From assembly GCF_000220705.2 (NCBI RefSeq), contig NZ_CP023202.1, positions 4,804,501-4,868,500 of the forward strand: DNA of 64,000 bases, in the 5' to 3' direction. Made by a program: the position numbers and the translations under genes. Under the pieces are notes generated by a model that saw nothing but the letters and a program-made list of their open reading frames with translations, ran no database searches and was not told the origin of the DNA. This document shows positions 16,434 to 24,615 of this stretch, one piece after another (positions within the stretch are counted from its first letter, which is position 1; each line of letters begins with the position of its first letter). This DNA is from Streptomyces xinghaiensis S187. Lineage in GTDB: Bacteria; Actinomycetota; Actinomycetes; Streptomycetales; Streptomycetaceae.

Positions 16434-17585
16434 TCAGCCGGCGACGACCGTCACGGAGCCTCCGCCCGCCGGTTCCATCGTCTCCGCGAGGATCAGGGCC
16501 TCCTCGATGAGGGTCTCCACGATGCGGTGCTCGGGAACGGTCTTGACGACCTCCCCCTTGACGAAGATCTGGCCCTTGCCGTTGCCGGACGCCACACCGA
16601 GGTCGGCCTCGCGCGCCTCCCCGGGGCCGTTGACCACGCACCCCATCACGGCGACCCGCAACGGCACCTCCATGCCCTCCAGACCCGCGGTGACCTCCTC
16701 GGCGAGCTTGTAGACGTCCACCTGGGCCCGGCCGCAGGAGGGGCACGAGACGATCTCCAGCTTGCGGGGGCGCAGGTTCAGCGACCGCAGGATCTCCGTG
16801 CCGACCTTGGCCTCCTCCACCGGCGGGGCCGAGAGGGACACCCGGATGGTGTCGCCGATGCCCTGGCGCAGCAGCGCCCCGAACGCGACGGCGGACTTGA
16901 CGGTGCCCTGGAACGCCGGCCCCGCCTCGGTGACGCCCAGGTGCAGGGGGTAGTCGCACTGCTCGGCGAGGATCTCGTAGGCGCGGATCATCACCACGGG
17001 GTCGTTGTGCTTGACCGAGATCTTCAGGTCGTGGAAGCCGTGTTCGGCGAAGAGCGAGGCCTCCCACAGCGCCGACTCGGCCAGCGCCTCGGGGGTGGCC
17101 TTGCCGTACTTGCGCATCAGGCGCTGGTCCAGCGAGCCGGCGTTCACCCCGATCCGGATGGGGGTGCCGTGGTCCCGGGCCGCGCGGGCGATGTCGCCCA
17201 CCTTGTCGTCGAACTTCCTGATGTTGCCCGGGTTGACGCGCACCGCGGCGCACCCGGCCTCGATGGCCGCGAAGACGTACTTCGGCTGGAAGTGGATGTC
17301 GGCGATGACCGGGATCTTGGACTTCGCGGCGATCGCGGGCAGCGCCTCGGCGTCGTCGGCGCTCGGGCAGGCGACGCGGACGATGTCGCAGCCGGCGGCG
17401 GTGAGTTCGGCGATCTGCTGCAGGGTGGCGTCCACGTCCGCCGTGACGGTCGTGGTCATCGACTGCACCGAGACCGGGTGGTCACTGCCCACCCCGACCG
17501 GTCCCACCCGCAGCTGGCGGGTGCGCCGGCGTTCGGCGAGGGGCGCGGCCGGCAGTGCGGGCATTCCGAGTGCGACCTGGGTCAC
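16434..17585 (-). CDS. ispG: 4-Hydroxy-3-methylbut-2-enyl diphosphate synthase
   Basis: 383-aa IspG (GcpE), the [4Fe-4S] enzyme that reductively opens MEcPP to HMBPP in the MEP pathway. The N-terminal barrel includes SVQSMTTT and ADIHFQPKYV. The three cluster cysteines are in CPSCGRAQ and the later GCVVNGPGE. Length is normal for the actinobacterial form. Its start overlaps the dxs stop by four bases, so it is the third gene of an ispH-dxs-ispG operon. Streptomycetes also keep essential copies elsewhere, so this is probably a cluster-borne extra copy that raises isoprenoid supply; that is inference, since only this window is visible. Confidence 0.95.
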   Translation of the reverse strand: MTQVALGMPALPAAPLAERRRTRQLRVGPVGVGSDHPVSVQSMTTTVTADVDATLQQIAELTAAGCDIVRVACPSADDAEALPAIAAKSKIPVIADIHFQPKYVFAAIEAGCAAVRVNPGNIRKFDDKVGDIARAARDHGTPIRIGVNAGSLDQRLMRKYGKATPEALAESALWEASLFAEHGFHDLKISVKHNDPVVMIRAYEILAEQCDYPLHLGVTEAGPAFQGTVKSAVAFGALLRQGIGDTIRVSLSAPPVEEAKVGTEILRSLNLRPRKLEIVSCPSCGRAQVDVYKLAEEVTAGLEGMEVPLRVAVMGCVVNGPGEAREADLGVASGNGKGQIFVKGEVVKTVPEHRIVETLIEEALILAETMEPAGGGSVTVVAG

Positions 17586-19411
17586 CGCGGTGTCCTTTCC
17601 CGGATGAGGGAGATGAGGGGTGCTGCGGGGGTGTGCGCCGTCGGCACGGCGTCGTGCAGGGCGAGTACGGACTCGGCGATGGACTGCGCGGTGAGGCCGT
17701 GCTCGGCGAGGATGGCCGGCCGTTCACCGTGGCTCAGGAACTCCCGGGGCAGGCCCAGGGTGTGCACTGGGGTGCGGACCCGGGCGTCGGAGCAGAGCTG
17801 TGCCAGCGCCGAGCCCACGCCACCGGCGCGCACCCCGTCCTCGACGGAGAGCACGAGCCGGTGGCGGGAGGCCAGATGGGCCAGGGCGGGGTTGACGGGC
17901 AGCACCCAGCGCGGGTCGACGACGGTCACCCCGATGCCCGCCTCGGCCAGCAGCTCCGCCGCGTGCAGGGCGGGGGCCGCGAGGACCCCGGTGGAGACCA
18001 GCAGGACGTCGAGCGGCCGGGACCGGGTGCGGTGGAGGATGTCGAGTCCCTCCATGCGGGTCAGCGCGGGGATCTCCGGACCGGCGCCGCCCTTGGGGAA
18101 GCGCAGCGCGGTGGGACCGTCGGGGGTGTCGAGCGCCTCGCCCAGCAGTTCGGCGAGCCGGACGGTGTCGCGCGGCGACGCGACCCGCATCCGCGGCACC
18201 GCGCCCAGCAGGGCGAGATCCCACATGCCGTGGTGGCTGGGCCCGTCGGGACCGGTGACGCCCGCACGGTCCAGGACGAACGTCACCGGCAGGCCGTGCA
18301 GGGCCACGTCCATCATGATCTGGTCGACGGCGCGGTTGAGGAAGGTGGCGTAGAGGCAGACGACCGGGTGCAGGCCGCCCATGGCCAGCCCCGCGGCGCT
18401 GGTGACCGCGTGCTGCTCGGCGATGCCCACGTCGAGGACCCGGTCCGGGAACCGCTCGGAGAACCCGTGCAGGCCCACCGGCTGCCGCATCGCGGCGGTC
18501 AGGGCGACGACATCGGGCCGCCCGGCGGCGATCCGCTCCAGTTCCTCACCGAACGCGCCGGTCCAGCCGTGCGATGAGCCGGCCCGCGGGCGGCCCGTCC
18601 CGGGGTCGATGACGCCGATCCCGTGCATGCGGTCGGCCTTGTCGTTCTCCGCCGGGGCGTAACCGCGGCCCTTCTCGGTGACGCAGTGGACGACGACCGG
18701 CTGGTCGAGCCCCGCCGCGAGGCGGCAGGCCAGTTCGACGGCGGCGACGTCGTGCCCGTCCACGGGGCCGAGATAGGCGAAGCCGAGGGTCTCGAAGAGG
18801 TTCGGGCCCCGGAGCCTGCCGCCGCGCAGCGCGGCCAGATGCCCGGCCACCGCGCCGACCGTGGGGTCGTACGAGCGGCCGTTGTCGTTGAGGACCACGA
18901 CCACCGGCTGCCCGGCGCGCCCGAGGTTGTTCATGGCCTCCCAGGCCATGCCGCCGGTCAGCGCGCCGTCTCCGATGACGGCGACCACGCGGCGGTGCTC
19001 CTCGCCGAGGAGCCGTCCCGCCGTGGCCAGGCCGTCCGCGTAGGACAGCGCCGTGGAGGCGTGCGAGTTCTCCACGAGGTCGTGCGGGGACTCCTCGCGC
19101 AGCGGGTAGCCGGCGAGTCCTCCCGCCGTGCGGAGCGTGGAGAAGGCGGACTGCCGGCCGGTGAGGATCTTGTGGACGTAGGACTGGTGTCCGGTGTCGA
19201 ACACGATGCGGTCCGCCGGCGAGTCGAAGACGCGGTGCAGCGCGATGGTCAGTTCGACCACGCCGAGGTTCGGGCCGAGGTGCCCGCCGGCGGCGCACAC
19301 CTTGTCGATCAGGAACTGCCTGATCTCGCCCGCCAGCGCGGGCAGTTCCTCCGGACGCAGTTCCTTGAGCTCCTGGGGACCGGTGACCCGGCCGAGCAGC
19401 GTTGGTGACAC
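17582..19411 (-). CDS. dxs: 1-Deoxy-D-xylulose-5-phosphate synthase
   Basis: 609-aa thiamine-diphosphate transketolase that condenses pyruvate and glyceraldehyde 3-phosphate, the first and often limiting step of the MEP pathway. The cofactor motif is GDGALTGGMAWEAMNNLG. The N-terminal HLGPNLGVVELTIALH and DTGHQSYVHK, the central DVGIAEQHAVTSAAG with the catalytic Glu, and the C-terminal transketolase domain are all present. The GTG start at 19411 follows GAGGAG by four bases. The gene follows ispH by 12 bases and overlaps ispG, so the three are co-transcribed. Confidence 0.96.
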   Translation of the reverse strand: MSPTLLGRVTGPQELKELRPEELPALAGEIRQFLIDKVCAAGGHLGPNLGVVELTIALHRVFDSPADRIVFDTGHQSYVHKILTGRQSAFSTLRTAGGLAGYPLREESPHDLVENSHASTALSYADGLATAGRLLGEEHRRVVAVIGDGALTGGMAWEAMNNLGRAGQPVVVVLNDNGRSYDPTVGAVAGHLAALRGGRLRGPNLFETLGFAYLGPVDGHDVAAVELACRLAAGLDQPVVVHCVTEKGRGYAPAENDKADRMHGIGVIDPGTGRPRAGSSHGWTGAFGEELERIAAGRPDVVALTAAMRQPVGLHGFSERFPDRVLDVGIAEQHAVTSAAGLAMGGLHPVVCLYATFLNRAVDQIMMDVALHGLPVTFVLDRAGVTGPDGPSHHGMWDLALLGAVPRMRVASPRDTVRLAELLGEALDTPDGPTALRFPKGGAGPEIPALTRMEGLDILHRTRSRPLDVLLVSTGVLAAPALHAAELLAEAGIGVTVVDPRWVLPVNPALAHLASRHRLVLSVEDGVRAGGVGSALAQLCSDARVRTPVHTLGLPREFLSHGERPAILAEHGLTAQSIAESVLALHDAVPTAHTPAAPLISLIRERTPR

Positions 19412-19423
19412 GGTTCTCCTCGC

Positions 19424-20425
19424 TCAGCTGGAACGGCCGTCCGCCGTCCGCCGCGCGGCACCGCGCAGGGGCGAGGGAAGGTCGAAACTCACGGTCTCGC
19501 GGGCGATCTCGCGCTCCTCGACGTGGACCGGACCGAACGTCCCCAGCCTGCTCACGACCTCCGTGACCAGGGCGGGCGGTGCCGAGGCGCCGGCCGTCAG
19601 CCCGACGGTGCGCACCCCCGCCAGCCACTCCGGGCGGATGTCGGCGGCCTGGTCGATCAGCTCGGCGCGGGTGCCCTCGCGCTGCGCGAGCTCCACCAGG
19701 CGGACCGAGTTGGAGGAGTTCTCCGAGCCGACGACCAGCACGAGGTCGGACTCCCCGACGATCGCCTTCAGCGCGGCCTGCCGGTTGGTGGTGGCGTAGC
19801 AGATGTCGTCGGACGGCGGCTCCTGCAGCAGCGGGAACCTCTCCCGCAGCGTGCCGACGACCTCCTCGGTCTCGTCGACCGCGAGCGTGGTCTGGGTGAG
19901 GTAGGAGACCTGCCGCCCCAGGTCGGGCGGCAGCTCGCGGACGTCGTCGGGCGTCGAGACCAGCACCATCGACTCCGGCGCCTCCCCGAGCGTGCCCTCG
20001 ACCTCCTCGTGCCCGGCGTGGCCGACCAGCACGACCGTGTCGCCGCGGGCGGCGAAGCGGCGTGCCTCGGCATGGACCTTGGCGACCAGGGGGCAGGTTC
20101 CGTCGATGACGTCGAGGCCGCGCCGGTCCGCCTCCTTCCGCACGGCGGGGGAGACCCCGTGCGCGGAGAACACCACCGTCGCGCCGTCGGGCACCTCGTC
20201 CAGTTCCTCGACGAAGACCGCGCCCCGCTCCGCCAGATCGTCCACGACCGTGACGTTGTGCACGATCTGCTTGCGGACGTAGACCGGGGCACCCCGCTGT
20301 TCGAGAGTCCGTTCCACGATCTCGATGGCTCTCTCGACGCCTGCGCAGAAGGAACGGGGACCGGCCAGCAGGACCCGGCGGGGGACGCCGTCCGCCGGGT
20401 TCTCGTACGAGCTCACATCAGCCAT
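19424..20425 (-). CDS. ispH: 4-Hydroxy-3-methylbut-2-enyl diphosphate reductase
   Basis: 333-aa IspH (LytB), which reduces HMBPP to IPP and DMAPP. The three cysteines binding the iron-sulfur cluster lie in FCAGVERAIE, DGTCPLVAK and ICYATTNRQ. HGVSP, TQTTLAVDET and SENSSNS, which hold substrate contacts, are all present. It is the first gene of the ispH-dxs-ispG operon and divergent from the IclR gene at 20744. With ispG it supplies the two iron-sulfur steps, and with dxs the entry step; the middle MEP genes must come from elsewhere. Confidence 0.95.
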   Translation of the reverse strand: MADVSSYENPADGVPRRVLLAGPRSFCAGVERAIEIVERTLEQRGAPVYVRKQIVHNVTVVDDLAERGAVFVEELDEVPDGATVVFSAHGVSPAVRKEADRRGLDVIDGTCPLVAKVHAEARRFAARGDTVVLVGHAGHEEVEGTLGEAPESMVLVSTPDDVRELPPDLGRQVSYLTQTTLAVDETEEVVGTLRERFPLLQEPPSDDICYATTNRQAALKAIVGESDLVLVVGSENSSNSVRLVELAQREGTRAELIDQAADIRPEWLAGVRTVGLTAGASAPPALVTEVVSRLGTFGPVHVEEREIARETVSFDLPSPLRGAARRTADGRSS

Positions 20426-20465
20426 GGCCCGGACGGTACGGAGAGCAAGGTCGTCCGGGCTACGG

Positions 20466-20487
20466 CCGTTTCCACTTTCCGGAACGG
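20466..20487. promoter_or_regulatory. Inverted repeat before ispH
   Basis: CCGTT (20466-20470) and AACGG (20483-20487) flank TCCACTTTCCGG, making an imperfect palindrome of about 22 bases some 40-60 bases upstream of ispH. It lies in the promoter region shared with the IclR gene and is a candidate operator. No clear -35/-10 pair was seen in 20426-20743. Confidence 0.3.
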
Positions 20488-20704
20488 TCGTTGCTCCGGC
20501 GCCGGACGCGCGGTGCGGGGTGCGCGGTGCCGGGCCCGTGCGGGCTCCGGGGCCGGTTCCGTGCCGTCAAAAGGGCCCAACCCCGAGCACCCTCGGGACA
20601 GCAACCCCGGACGATCTTGAGTACGGCGTTCCGGCGCAGGTAGGCATGGAGCCGTTGGTGTGTGCCTCGGTGACGGGAGCAGCACGGTGGACGGTGCACG
20701 ACAT

Positions 20705-20725
20705 CCCCGGGCGCCACGCCCGGGG
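20705..20725 (+). other. GC hairpin in the IclR leader
   Basis: CCCCGGGCG and CGCCCGGGG form a perfect nine-base stem with a three-base loop, ending 18 bases before the GTG at 20744. It could limit translation or transcription of the regulator. If the longer reading frame from 20660 is used instead, the hairpin is inside coding sequence. Confidence 0.4.
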
Positions 20726-20743
20726 GCAGCCGCCGGGACGGCG

Positions 20744-21505
20744 GTGAAGACGGCCGAGCCCGGAATGCCGGGGGGCCCGCTGCGCAAAGCGCTCGCCGTA
20801 CTCGAAGCCCTGGCGGAGGCGTCGCGGCCGCTGACCCTGTCGGAGCTGTCGCGTCTGGTGAACCTGCCGAAGTCGACACTGCACCGGCTGATGCTGTCGC
20901 TCACCGACATCGGCCTCGCCGTCCGGAGAGAGTCGAAATCCTATGAACTCGGCACGTATCTGTCCCGGCTGGGGGCGACGAGCGGTCCCGCCGGGGTGCA
21001 GCGGCTCAGTTACCCGGTCACTCCGTTCCTGCTCGAACTGTTCCAGCTCACCAACAGGATCGTCAGCCTCGGCACCCTGTCGGGGACGAACGTCCAGCAT
21101 GTCGGGACCCTGTACGGGCAGGAGCACGCCCGGCTCGCGATGGCGCTGCGGCAGCCGGTCCCGGCGCACGGCTCGGCGGCGGGCAAGCTCCTGCTCGCGC
21201 TGTCCCGGCACGATCCGGCGGACCTCTCCGGCACGGCGAGGGCCGGAGAGGGCGCGACCCGCGGCCGGAGGGACGCGCTGCGGCGCGAGTTCGAGCGCAT
21301 CCGGCGGACCGGCCTGTCCTACGCCCGCAGCGAGTGGATCCCCGACCTGGTCGAACTGGCCGCCCCGGTCCGGCTCGGGAGGACCGGCCCGGTGGCCGCG
21401 GTCGTGGTGGGGGACACGGTGCACACCAGGGATCTGCGCGGCGTCGCGCGGGCCCTGCTCGACACCGTCGGCGCCATCGAGCAGCAACTGGCCGACGCCT
21501 GCTGA
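20744..21505 (+). CDS. IclR-family transcriptional regulator
   Basis: 253-aa IclR regulator from the GTG at 20744. The N-terminal winged helix reads LRKALAVLEALAEASRPLTL then LVNLPKSTLHRLMLSL. The C-terminal effector domain includes the family-typical AHGSAAGKLLLA. The start is uncertain: an upstream GTG at 20660 and the ATG at 20765 are in frame. It is divergent from the MEP operon and may control it, or mark the cluster edge. No catabolic enzyme neighbours it to suggest an effector. Confidence 0.85.
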   Translation: MKTAEPGMPGGPLRKALAVLEALAEASRPLTLSELSRLVNLPKSTLHRLMLSLTDIGLAVRRESKSYELGTYLSRLGATSGPAGVQRLSYPVTPFLLELFQLTNRIVSLGTLSGTNVQHVGTLYGQEHARLAMALRQPVPAHGSAAGKLLLALSRHDPADLSGTARAGEGATRGRRDALRREFERIRRTGLSYARSEWIPDLVELAAPVRLGRTGPVAAVVVGDTVHTRDLRGVARALLDTVGAIEQQLADAC

Positions 21506-21536
21506 CACGTGGGGGGCGGGCCCGGAGTCACCGTAG

Positions 21537-21561
21537 CCCCCGAGCCCCCCGAGCCCCCGGA
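21537..21561. repeat. C/G-run repeat between convergent genes
   Basis: Three runs of five or six C separated by GAG give short G-rich runs on the minus strand, close to the end of the LmbE gene. It may act as a G-quadruplex or end transcription; the sequence shows only the runs. Confidence 0.35.
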
Positions 21562-21562
21562 G

Positions 21563-22393
21563 TCAGGGGCGCGGCGGGCGGAGCCAGCGCAGGTGTTCGC
21601 GGTCGCCGAGGAGTTCCAGCCGCCGCCAGAGGACGCTGCCGGGCACGGCCTGGCTGCGATGGCAGGCGACGGCCTTGAGCTGCGGGGCGCGGTCCACGGT
21701 GACGGTGAGGTCGACGGCCTCGGGCGGATGGCCGTCGAAGGCGGCGCCGTACTCCCGGCGGAGCCGGTCCGCCACCGCCTCCGGGACGGTCCAGCCCAGG
21801 ACGGGCAGGCCGAGGACGCCGGCCGCGCGGAGGGCGGCGGCCGTGGCGGCGGCGTGGTCGGGGTGCCCGGTGACGCCGGTGGGGTCGAAGACCAGCAGTC
21901 CTTCCGCGTCCGTCTCCCGGGCGGCGTCCGTGACCCGGCCGGCGAGTTCACCGGGGTCGGCGGCGGAGAGGCGCCCGTCGGGGTAGGCCAGCAGCCGGAC
22001 GTCGCCGATGCCGAGGACGCCGGCCGCGGTCGTGAGTTCGTCCGCGCGCAACCGCTCCAGGTCTCCGGCGACGCCGTGCAGCGTGGAGGCCTCGCCGTGG
22101 GTCAGGCAGAGGACGGAGACCCGGGCGCCGTCCCCGGCGAAGGCGGCGAGGAGGGCGCCGAGGGCGAAGGACTCGTCGTCGGGGTGGGCGACCACGGCCA
22201 GGACCGAACGCCAGCGGGGGAGACGGCCGTCCGGGTTCTGCGCGCCGTCCGCCGGGTCGTGCGGACCGCCCCGGTGGCCGGGGGGCGGGCTGGGCCGCGG
22301 GAGCAGGGTGGGTGCGGCGTCCGCGGGGAGGGTGTGGTCACGGGTGGCGCCCTCGCGGGCGTCGTCGGCGGGCCGTGTGGCCGGGTCGGGCAC
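21563..22393 (-). CDS. LmbE/PIG-L-type N-acetylglucosaminyl deacetylase
   Basis: 276-aa zinc-dependent deacetylase of the LmbE family, which includes MshB and Mca of mycothiol metabolism. The zinc motif AHPDDE follows LAVVAHP, and TGVTGHPDHAA supplies the third ligand region. The GTG at 22393 was chosen because AAGGAG lies six bases before it; an upstream frame from 22543 has no such site and only low-complexity sequence. The first 60 residues are Pro/Arg-rich. The substrate cannot be read; the gene stands alone and converges with the IclR gene. Confidence 0.85.
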   Translation of the reverse strand: MPDPATRPADDAREGATRDHTLPADAAPTLLPRPSPPPGHRGGPHDPADGAQNPDGRLPRWRSVLAVVAHPDDESFALGALLAAFAGDGARVSVLCLTHGEASTLHGVAGDLERLRADELTTAAGVLGIGDVRLLAYPDGRLSAADPGELAGRVTDAARETDAEGLLVFDPTGVTGHPDHAAATAAALRAAGVLGLPVLGWTVPEAVADRLRREYGAAFDGHPPEAVDLTVTVDRAPQLKAVACHRSQAVPGSVLWRRLELLGDREHLRWLRPPRP

Positions 22394-22747
22394 GGCGTCT
22401 CCTTCGGTTCCCGTCCGGGCTCGCGTCCGGCCGGTGCGCCACGGCGGGCCGCCGTCGTCCGCGCCGGGTGCCGGAACCAGCGGTACCGCCCTTGTGACCA
22501 GGGGAACCCCTGCGCCCATCCCGGCATTCCCGCAGCTCGTCACGGCAGCGCACGCCCCATGCCCCCGGTGCCCCGGTGCCTCGGTGTTCGCGCCCGACGC
22601 CGCCCACGCCCGCGCCCGCGCCGTTTCCCCTCCGGCGGCGAGCGCCGGCCGGTGCTCCGGGACGGTACGGACGCGGTCGGCATCACCGACGGCGAACCGC
22701 GCTCCTGCACAGGGGGCAGCACGGGCACGGGCCGCCCCGGCCGGCGT
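22394..22747. other. Intergenic, no gene seen
   Basis: GC-rich spacer between the deacetylase start and the TetR stop. No convincing frame, hairpin or promoter was found. Confidence 0.5.
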
Positions 22748-23338
22748 TCAGGGGGCCGGGGTCCTGGGCAGCAGGCCGATCAGCATGTCGATGAGTTCCT
22801 CGGCGCCGGCGTGCCACTTCCCGGTGGTGAAATGGCCGCTGAGGTCCAGGTCGCTGAGCCCATGGGCGGCGGCGAGCAGGAGCCCCCCGTACCGCCGGCT
22901 GCCGGCGGGGTCCGCGACGACGCGGGAGACGACCGTCAGGAAGTGGTCCTGTGCGCGCTCCGCCGCCCGGACCGTCTCCGTCGGATCGGCCACCGGGGTG
23001 GCGAACATGAGGCGGTACAGATGCGGGCGTGAGCGGGCGAGACCCATCAGGGTGAGCAGAGCCCGGCGCAGGGACTGCTCGGGCGGCGTACCGGTGCCGG
23101 AGTCCGCGGCCAGTTTCTCCAGGGTGTCGCCGACTTCCTGCCAGGCATCCGCCGCCACCCGCATCAACAGGTGTTCCTTGTCGGGAAAGTGGCGGTACGG
23201 GGCCGACCGCGAGACGCCGACCCGGGCGCCGACCTCCCGCAGCGTCACCGCGCCGGGACCCCCGCTGTCGAGCAGCGCACCCGCCGCGTCGAGCAGCGCG
23301 CGGCGGGTCTCGGCGGCGGTTTCCGCACGGGTGGCCAT
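22748..23338 (-). CDS. TetR-family repressor
   Basis: 196-aa TetR regulator. The N-terminal helix-turn-helix is in TLREVGARVGVSRSAPYRHFPDKEHLL, and the C-terminal half is a helical ligand domain of the TetR/AcrR class with GLLLAAAHGLSDLDLSG. It lies 72 bases downstream of the SDR gene on the same strand, so the two probably form one transcript. Twin palindromes over the SDR promoter are the likely binding sites, giving autoregulation. The ligand is unknown. Confidence 0.9.
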   Translation of the reverse strand: MATRAETAAETRRALLDAAGALLDSGGPGAVTLREVGARVGVSRSAPYRHFPDKEHLLMRVAADAWQEVGDTLEKLAADSGTGTPPEQSLRRALLTLMGLARSRPHLYRLMFATPVADPTETVRAAERAQDHFLTVVSRVVADPAGSRRYGGLLLAAAHGLSDLDLSGHFTTGKWHAGAEELIDMLIGLLPRTPAP

Positions 23339-23410
23339 AGCCGGTGATCCTAGCGTCGACGCGGCCGCCCGAGGTCCGCGGACCGTGTGGCGCCCGGGCG
23401 CGCTGGCGCG

Positions 23411-24280
23411 CTACGCGGACCGCGCGCCCGGGTCCGCGAGGCCGAGGTGCCTGGCGATGAACCCGTCCACCATGCGGTCGCTGAGCAGACCGGTCAGCCT
23501 CGCCAGCAGCTTCGCGTCCCGGCCCACGAGGTAGCGCGTGCGGGGTCTGCGGGCGGTGGCGGCAGCGGCGATGGTCCGTGCCGCCTGGTGGGGCCGGATG
23601 CCCTGCCCGGCCTGTTCTTCCGACTGCTTCCGGAGGGCGGCGACCAGGTCGTCGTACCGCGCGTGCTGGTCGGCCGTCATCTCACCGGCGATGGCCTCCA
23701 TGGTCGCGATGCCCTTGCCCCAGATCGGCGTCGCGACCGTGCCCGGTTCGACGACGACGACCCTGACGCCCCAGCGGGCCACTTCGCGGCGGAGGGCGTC
23801 GCTGTAGCCCTCCAGCCCGAACTTCGCCGCCGCGTACGCGCCATAGGTGGGGAAGGCGACCCGCCCGCCGATCGAGGAGACATTGATCAGCCGGGCGTCG
23901 CCGGCGGCGACGAGAGCGGGCAGCAGGGCACGCGTCACCGCGACATGCCCGAACAGGTTGACGTCGAAGTGCCGGCGCCACTCGGCGAGCGGGATCGTCT
24001 CCGCCGGGGCGTTGAGCGCCACGCCCGCGTTGTTGACCAGGACGCCGAGCGGACGTCCCCGCGGGTCACGGGCGACGCGGTCGGCCAGCGCCGCCACCTG
24101 CTCCTCGTCGGTGATGTCCACGATCACCGGTTCCACGCCCGGTCCGGCCAGGCGCCCGGCGTCCTCCTGCCGGCGGACCCCGGCCAGGACATGGAATCCG
24201 CGGCGCGCCAACTCCTCCGCGGTCGCCCGGCCGATGCCCGTGGAAGCCCCTGTCACCACGGCCAGTTTGTTGGTAGTCAC
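23411..24280 (-). CDS. Short-chain dehydrogenase/reductase
   Basis: 289-aa classical SDR. The cofactor motif TGASTGIG is at residues 10-17, NNAG near residue 90, catalytic Ser in INVSSIGG, and YAAAK gives the catalytic Tyr and Lys. It should be an NAD(P)-dependent oxidoreductase of alcohol/ketone substrates. The GTG at 24280 follows AAGAGG by six bases. Its promoter carries two TetR-type operators, so expression is probably induced by a small molecule, perhaps the enzyme's own substrate. Confidence 0.92.
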   Translation of the reverse strand: MTTNKLAVVTGASTGIGRATAEELARRGFHVLAGVRRQEDAGRLAGPGVEPVIVDITDEEQVAALADRVARDPRGRPLGVLVNNAGVALNAPAETIPLAEWRRHFDVNLFGHVAVTRALLPALVAAGDARLINVSSIGGRVAFPTYGAYAAAKFGLEGYSDALRREVARWGVRVVVVEPGTVATPIWGKGIATMEAIAGEMTADQHARYDDLVAALRKQSEEQAGQGIRPHQAARTIAAAATARRPRTRYLVGRDAKLLARLTGLLSDRMVDGFIARHLGLADPGARSA

Positions 24281-24295
24281 CCAGCGCCTCTTTCG

Positions 24296-24342
24296 GTTGA
24301 CGTTGTCATCTGAAAGTACCGAGTTCGGTTGACAGTGTCAAC
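24296..24342. promoter_or_regulatory. Twin TetR-type operators before the SDR gene
   Basis: GTTGACAGTGTCAAC (24328-24342) is a perfect 7-1-7 palindrome. An imperfect copy, GTTGACGTTGTCATC, lies at 24296-24310, 32 bases away and in the same sequence context (TTCGGTTGAC before, CTGAA after). One copy covers the -35 and the other lies at the probable start of transcription, an arrangement expected of repression by the co-transcribed TetR protein. Confidence 0.75.
24313..24341 (-). promoter_or_regulatory. Sigma-70-like promoter of the SDR-TetR operon
   Basis: On the minus strand TTGACA (24336-24341) and TACTTT (24313-24318) are separated by 17 bases, close to the vegetative consensus. The -35 lies wholly inside the perfect operator palindrome. 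Confidence 0.7.
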
Positions 24343-24615
24343 TGAATGCCCGTGGCGGGTACGCGGTGAACACGGGGGCGGGCGGCGATGCGGAGGGGGT
24401 GACGCGCACCGTGGGCCGCGGCGCCGGGGAGCCCCGGTGCCCGGCGCTCAGCCGCGGGAGTGCTCCGTCCGGAGGCCCAGGACCTGCGACCGGCCGGATC
24501 CCCGGCCAAAGTGGGTACGCGCGAGCGAAACAAAAACGGCCGCCCGAGGTGTTCTCGATCGTGGTGCTGTGGGATGGCCACGGCACCGCACGAGCGGGGA
24601 CGACGGAGGTCATCG

